Source of the DNA: Lates calcarifer
Taxonomy: Eukaryota > Chordata > Actinopteri > Centropomidae
DNA length: 64,000 nt
Assembly (NCBI RefSeq): GCF_001640805.2
Contig: NC_066854.1
Location: forward strand, 12,750,776 to 12,814,775
Reading direction: 5' to 3'
In this document: positions 58,220 through 64,000 of the stretch, in pieces
Numbering within the stretch: position 1 is the first letter of the stretch
Layout of the letters: the number at the start of each line of letters is the position of its first letter
The notes under the pieces: generated by a model
What the model was told of the DNA's origin: nothing
The model's database searches: none
What the model saw: the letters and a program-made list of their open reading frames with translations, nothing else
Program-made: the position numbers and the translations under genes

Positions 58220-61200
58220 TCAGTAGCAGTAAAGAACAGTCTGATGTCTCTGTCCATGGTGCTGGAGAGACTGATATTAGTGTCACTCAGCTAACTGAGC
58301 TGTTTTAAAGGTATAGTATGTCATATATTAAAAATATATGACACTAGCTCCACTAGCATGGCTCTAAACTCTTGTGAAAATATCCTATTTTATGTCACTT
58401 TTGACCAATAATGTTATCTCATATACTTAGATATGTAGTTGTCTGTGCAGTGCAGAAACTCTATGTCTATATGTAGACTGGTTAAACTTCTGGAGAGTGT
58501 GAAGTGGCGCTTGTACTTGTGTTACAATATCACTAAATGAGAGAATGGACTCTAATTATCTTCAGTTGCACTGTATGGTCTCCTATCAGAGTCTGAGTGT
58601 ATGTTCTGTTGGTGTAAGCTCACATCACAACTGGCCGTCTGGTTAAAATTAAATCCACCAAAACACACACACACACACTCACACACACACACACACACAC
58701 ACACACCATCCCCTCCCTTCCACACCGATTTGGTTTCACCCGGCTAGTTCGTAGACAGAGCCTGGTGTGTGTGTTTGTGTGTGTATTTATTTACCTGCCA
58801 CACAGTACTTTTACTGCAATAAGCCCTTCACTCCGACCCTGGGGAACCTGTGTTCCAGCATGTGCACGCACACACACACACACACACACACTCACTTGCA
58901 TGCAGACATACATGCACGTGCATACAAAACTAAACACAAGCACACGCATATACACACTGTTAAAGGACAAAATAAAACCTCTCTCTCACACACACATGCA
59001 CTCACAGACCCCCGTGAGGCCTCCCGTTAGCTCTTGGTTAGACGTTTGGTCGTGACATGCTGGAGGAAAGGCGGCCCAGCGGAACCGACTATGGGCAAAC
59101 ACAAACAAATAACAGCAGCCAGATGCCAAAACAGCAACAGGAGAGCTGAGCGGCAGTAAGAGGAGGAGGAGAAATTCACTCTCATAGAACTACTGGTTTG
59201 TCAGGGCAACAAAGATGCACTGAAGTGATCACGAGGAGACACTTCAGGAAAGATTTTACATCTATCTACAATTTTATTTATTTATTTATTTATTTTGTCT
59301 TCTAACTCAGAGTGTTATTACATTACCATTTCTACAGCTTTTATCTCAAAACCCATCCTTTGACTTTTGAGACTTTTGAGTTGGGGGACAGTGGCTGTGA
59401 TTGGTCACGTTAAAAACCTCCAGCCTCCAGCCTGGAGAGAGACTAGGATCCAAATGTTTTTTCAGTTTGGATATGTGACGTCAAAATTATGACTAGTAAT
59501 AACTGGATTGTAGATGTTTGAAATTGCTCTTATTCCTGGTAAAAAAAATTCTATATCTGAAAGCCTGATACACATGAATAGCAAATGTGACGTCATTTGT
59601 CTTTGGAAGAATGACGCTGTGGATATGAAATTTAAAAACTTTTTAACCAGGAAGAACTTTAAAAAAAATATATGTTAAATTTAGTTTGGAGTTGTACAAT
59701 CAAAGTTGCAGATTTTACTGATACAAATGTTAATTATGGATATCTTTAATTGCCATTCTGACCAGTAAGAATACAATTGATATTATGGATATCTAAGATG
59801 TATTAACAGGTAGGAGTTTGGTTCAATCAAAGTTACAACAGTCTTAGCATAAGCACCATCAACTGGCCCGGCTGGACTGACGTATGAGAGAGAGATTATG
59901 TGTCAGTGACCAAACCAAACAGTTAACCAAAGGTCATGGTCAGTGATCACAGTGACAGAGCAGAGTCTTCAGCCACTGTCCTCCAAAGTCTCAAAAGTCC
60001 ACTTGAAGAGCGAGTGAGTGTTGAGCAGATGTTTGTGTGAAGGTTGAACGCGCCCTGCTCGCAGACACTGTTCTGTGCGCTCTTATCACAAGCACGTTTT
60101 GAGACTAATTAAATGCCATAAGTAGTGCAGATGTTGCCTCTGTTAGTGTACACACACACACACACACGCGTGCGCGCGCACACATCTTGTAACACAGTTA
60201 GATTGTAATACTCACCAGGGATTGGCTGAAGAAACAATCCATGCGGAGTGCTGAGCAGAGCGTAGTGTATCATGGCCATCCAGAAATGGTTGAGAAGCGG
60301 CCCTGGAGATCTATGTGGACCCTCTCTGTCTCTTAAAGATTTCTGCTCATGTTTCCCTCCAGCAGAAACTGATATTATCATACAGCAGTCAGTTCTTCTG
60401 TTCCCCATGGAGCCCTTTCCCTTAAACAACCCCCAATAACAGTAAAGTTGCAGGTCAAAAAAAGGTGTACTTGCTTCCCAAATACTGACAAGGATCAATA
60501 AACGACAAGAAAGGTGCATCTTAAAAAAGCACTTTTTTTTGTATTATGTCTTGTACTTGGCCTTTTTTTCCTACTACACTGTGAAGGAACTGCCAACTGT
60601 GGTCACTAACTCATTCATACACTCATTGACGCTGAGCTCAGGGAGTGTGTCTGCCACTTAAAGTTCCCCTCCAGAAATGTTTTTAAGTATGTAAAAATAC
60701 TCTGCTAGGATTCATATTTTTTTCACATGGTTTTCCCAAATCAAAAATGGAAAAAAATAAATAAATAAAAATCCTAGGTAGGTAGGTGGAAGGAGGGGAA
60801 AGTGGGGTTAATGCAGGGCAGAGGGGTGTGGCAGGGTCTGAAATGACAGGAGGGTTAGTAATATGGAAGAGGCAGGCAGATAATGAATGACTATTAATGA
60901 GTTGTGACAAAGAACCACTTCCTCTTCCTCTCTCCTGCTTCAGATTAATAATACCCCCCTACTTTCTGACTGCATGCCCTCTGCTTTAAAGGACGCCAAT
61001 CTCCAGTCTCTCTTTTTCTCTGTCCCTTAGTTCTGCTTGATCTGAATGTTGTATTTGTGACTAACTCTTACAGAATCCTTTTAGAGGTTTAAGTTGTACA
61101 TGCTTGGCAGGACACACAATGTTATTCTAAACCAACTCTCTCTGATTAATCTGTGATTGCCCGTTGTGTCTTTTGGGATACCACAAGGCTGCGTCTTAGG

Positions 61201-64000
61201 ACCAAAGTAATTTCATAGTACATGCAACATCCTCTGTGAACTGAAGGTACATTTCCAGTTTTAGGCAACAGATTGTAATCCGTTGCCATCTATCTATACT
61301 CCATCTATACAAATATGAACAATTATGTTGTAATATGTTGTAATAAAAAGTCCAAAGTACATAAAAACTGCAGGGAAGGTTTGCTGTCACTCTGACTCAT
61401 TACTTTACTTTGTATAAACAGCGGCCCATGCTCATGGGTATTGTAGTATTTAGACCCAACAGGTTAACCTCTCTGCAGAAACAAATGGCTAATAGGAGCT
61501 GGGACTCAAAAACCTTGACAAGTAGGCTGTTAATTGTCAGTGGTTCAGCACTACAATTTCAAATTCACATTACACACAGCAATTTGATTTAACACAGCTA
61601 TCAAAATGATCATTTTGGCTGTAAGTAAAAGGTGGCCTCAGGTCTGCGGAATATTAGATTATGTGAGGAAAAGAATGAATGAATAAATGAGGCTCAGGAA
61701 TAAGTAACAGGTGGAAATCTTGGCTGGACATGATAGAAATTTAAAGAAATAATAGATGGAATTTCTTTGTGAAAGAGAGGGAAAGAAATGATTTTTCAGG
61801 AAACATCCAGCAGTAATTGAAAAATGAAAAGTACAGAAATGAGATTTCCAGTCAGTTTCTTTGATGAAGGCTTACTGTAAGTTCTAATTGTATAAAAGAT
61901 GTTTGGAGAATGGAGGAACCTCTCTGTCCTTCACTCTCTTTTTCCTCATTCTTCCACGCTGACACACACTCTCTTTCCATGCGTATGCATGCAGTCCTGA
62001 TCTCTTTACAGTGACATTAAAGCAGAGCAGCGTCTCCTCTCTCTGCTCGGACCGACTGGGACTTTAAGTGTATTGTTGTCTAATAGAGAGACTGCGGGGG
62101 GAGTGCAGTGGTTTCTGGAAATGGACTCACACACACACACATACACACAGTCCATCAGTAATCACAGACTGAAGACACTTTGGTAACACTTAGAGTGGCC
62201 TTAATGCATTATAAGCTTGCTATAATCACATTATGGGTGAATCATAATTCTGAATACAACATGGACAAAACAGGATGGTTGAATACTTCATAGGTCAGGA
62301 CATGATTATTGAAATTAATGTAATTTTATATCTTAAATTACTCATCAGGCATTTGACACATTCTCTTATTTGGTGTCTTACATGTAAAAATGTTGCTTAA
62401 GCTTTTATTTGAGAAGGAAAGTAATTCATGGAGGATGCAGCTCTGACATGAGACTGGGATTCACATCAGTATTTTACCAGGTTTACAATCATGAACCTGA
62501 ACCTTGACCAATCATAGAACATTTCTACTGATGCTTTAGTTGGTACCTGCCTCCTCATTACCACCTGCAGGGATGGGCATTGCGGTTGGTTGCTGGGCAG
62601 CAGGCAAAGGCAGGGATCAGTGCATACCCTGAACTGACTGATTAGGTGAATTCAGTATGAATTTTAACAATGGAATCCTCTGTTCTTTATTAGGGCAGTG
62701 CTGAGTGTAACGTAATTAGAACCTGTTCATCAATCTGCTTTCCTCAGGTGAAACCAGGCCATGTGATCAGCCCAGTCTAGGGTAGTGGGAGACGATACTT
62801 CCTGGCTATCATATCGCCGTGGCGACCCACTATAATTAGACCTATCAGAGGAAGCCTTTGCCAGACCAGATCTATAATCCCAACTCTACAGATTAGTCAT
62901 TTTAAAGGCAGTGTCAGCAAAATGGGACAGCCAATGGAATCAACTGGGACTGAAGAGAGCTTCACCTTCTGCACAACTTGGTCCTTTTTCCAAAATTATA
63001 TATTATATATTAATAATATTAAATAATATTATTTAAATGAACAATTAGTCACCTAATGTGGGGAAAAATGTTACGTCCTGTTACGGCTCCTGCCCAAAAA
63101 CCTCAGCCTACTAGACTAATCTGAGGTCAGAAATATTTAATGACAGCTTCAGCTGAAAGTTTCACAAAATAGCTCAAACGTTTGGGAGGAGTTAGGTGAT
63201 GAAATCATTTCCAAGGAGGGTGTGTGTGTGTCTTTCACAATGATTTTAATATAACAAAAATGATATGTAAGTTTTGTATTGTTACTGGACAAAACTCATT
63301 TTATTTTCCTTTACCTGTTGCTTTATGATATAATGTTTTATCTGCATCTTTACTACAAAGACAACTATACTTCATTGTTTTCTTTGACTAATGTTAATTA
63401 TCATGTTTAGAAGACCTTGATTCAGTCTGAGTAGTCTTCAGATAGATACTCAGAACACTTGCAGATATTTATCAACTTATGTGGATTGGTAGATTAAACT
63501 AAAGAAGTGAAGGTGGCAAAAACAGGATTTTCAATATGTCCATTACATTCATTTATCTAACAAGTTAGTTTATAATGAGCACTACAGCCTCAGTGTACTT
63601 CTAGCATTGCTGTAGGCTCAACTTTTCTATGCTCTCCTGTTTGTGAAGCCTTATTTCATCATTACCATTTCACCCTCTGCTGCCCTCATCATTTACATAT
63701 GACAGAGATACAGAAATCACTCCACTCCACACAGGAACATTGAGTGCGTGATCACACTTCATGTAGAAACGTTGATACCTGTTGATGATGTGGAAGCGGT
63801 GAACTCACTTTTCACACTTTTTCACACGTTTTTATGACTTAAAACATTACTCAGATTTTAAGGAGGGAATAAAATGAGACTGTAAAGGAGAATTAAAGGG
63901 AAATGAACACAATATTATATATGAATCTTCTATTCAGACAGAGCTGAAGTTATTGTACTAGGCCCTAAACACATATATAGTTGCTTTGGATGGCATTACC
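57991..64000. other. Gene-free right end
   Basis: No supported exon. It holds (CA)n runs at about 58664-58706 and 58869-58892, a (TTTA)n at about 59275-59294, a dispersed repeat at 59455-59830, a (CA)n with CG changes at about 60151-60182, and AT-rich DNA at 62995-63035. The 136-codon minus-strand frame at 60109-60519 has no recognisable family. Confidence 0.5.
59455..59830. mobile_element. Degenerate dispersed repeat with internal GGATATCT-type units
   Basis: The motif GGATATsT recurs (near 59468, 59613, 59738, 59783). It is repeatedly followed by TGACTAGTAATAA-like or TGACCAGTAAGAATACAATT sequence. This spaced, diverged internal repetition resembles a known teleost interspersed repeat built from 'gatatct ... 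actagtaa' units. The class is unknown to me. Confidence 0.45.

Noticed and set aside
36901..64000. runx1 exons expected from human synteny
   Set aside because: I looked for Runt-domain and C-terminal VWRPY coding signals on both strands and saw none, so runx1 is not claimed.

Overview
The window looks like teleost fish nuclear DNA, probably from a percomorph. Genes are split by GT-AG introns and separated by long non-coding stretches. (CA)n/(GT)n and (GA)n microsatellites are very dense. Fish-type repeats are scattered throughout: Tc1-like transposons, MITEs, CR1/L2-type LINE pieces, SINE-like elements and one DIRS-like reverse-transcriptase remnant. No rRNA, tRNA or CRISPR feature was recognised.

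Left part (1-21.4 kb). After a gene-free start with a rearranged Tc1 remnant comes a compact three-coding-exon Ly6/uPAR-type secreted protein gene (4601-5340, +). It is tail to tail with rcan1, the calcineurin regulator (8129-21048, -). All four main coding exons of rcan1 were joined in frame, giving 213 aa. An alternative first exon at 12199-12285 gives a 201 aa isoform and corresponds to the calcineurin/NFAT-inducible RCAN1-4 exon of mammals. A 5'-truncated, decayed LINE lies in the intron between the two rcan1 promoters.

Middle part (21.4-36.8 kb). Head to head with rcan1 is clic6 (23043-29687, +). It has one huge exon encoding an 875-residue acidic region, followed by five exons with the standard CLIC exon lengths (110, 126, 107, 182, 162 nt). 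A second possible first exon at 28063-28125 would give a normal-sized 249 aa CLIC protein. Next, on the minus strand, is a five-exon gene for the urotensin II-related peptide Urp2 (34130-36180). Its precursor ends in [10 protein letters not shown] right after a dibasic KR site. The rcan1(-)-clic6(+) order and orientation match the RCAN1-CLIC6-RUNX1 block of human chromosome 21, which supports the gene calls.

Right part (36.8-64 kb). No conserved protein-coding gene was found. This part holds microsatellite clusters, transposon relics and one candidate two-exon transcript (54297-54423 and 57750 to about 57990, +) with good splice sites and a polyadenylation signal. By synteny it may be the flank of runx1, but no runx1 exon was seen. 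The genes do not form a pathway. rcan1 (calcineurin-NFAT feedback), clic6 (membrane/redox CLIC family) and urp2 (neuropeptide) are neighbours by conserved or lineage-specific synteny.
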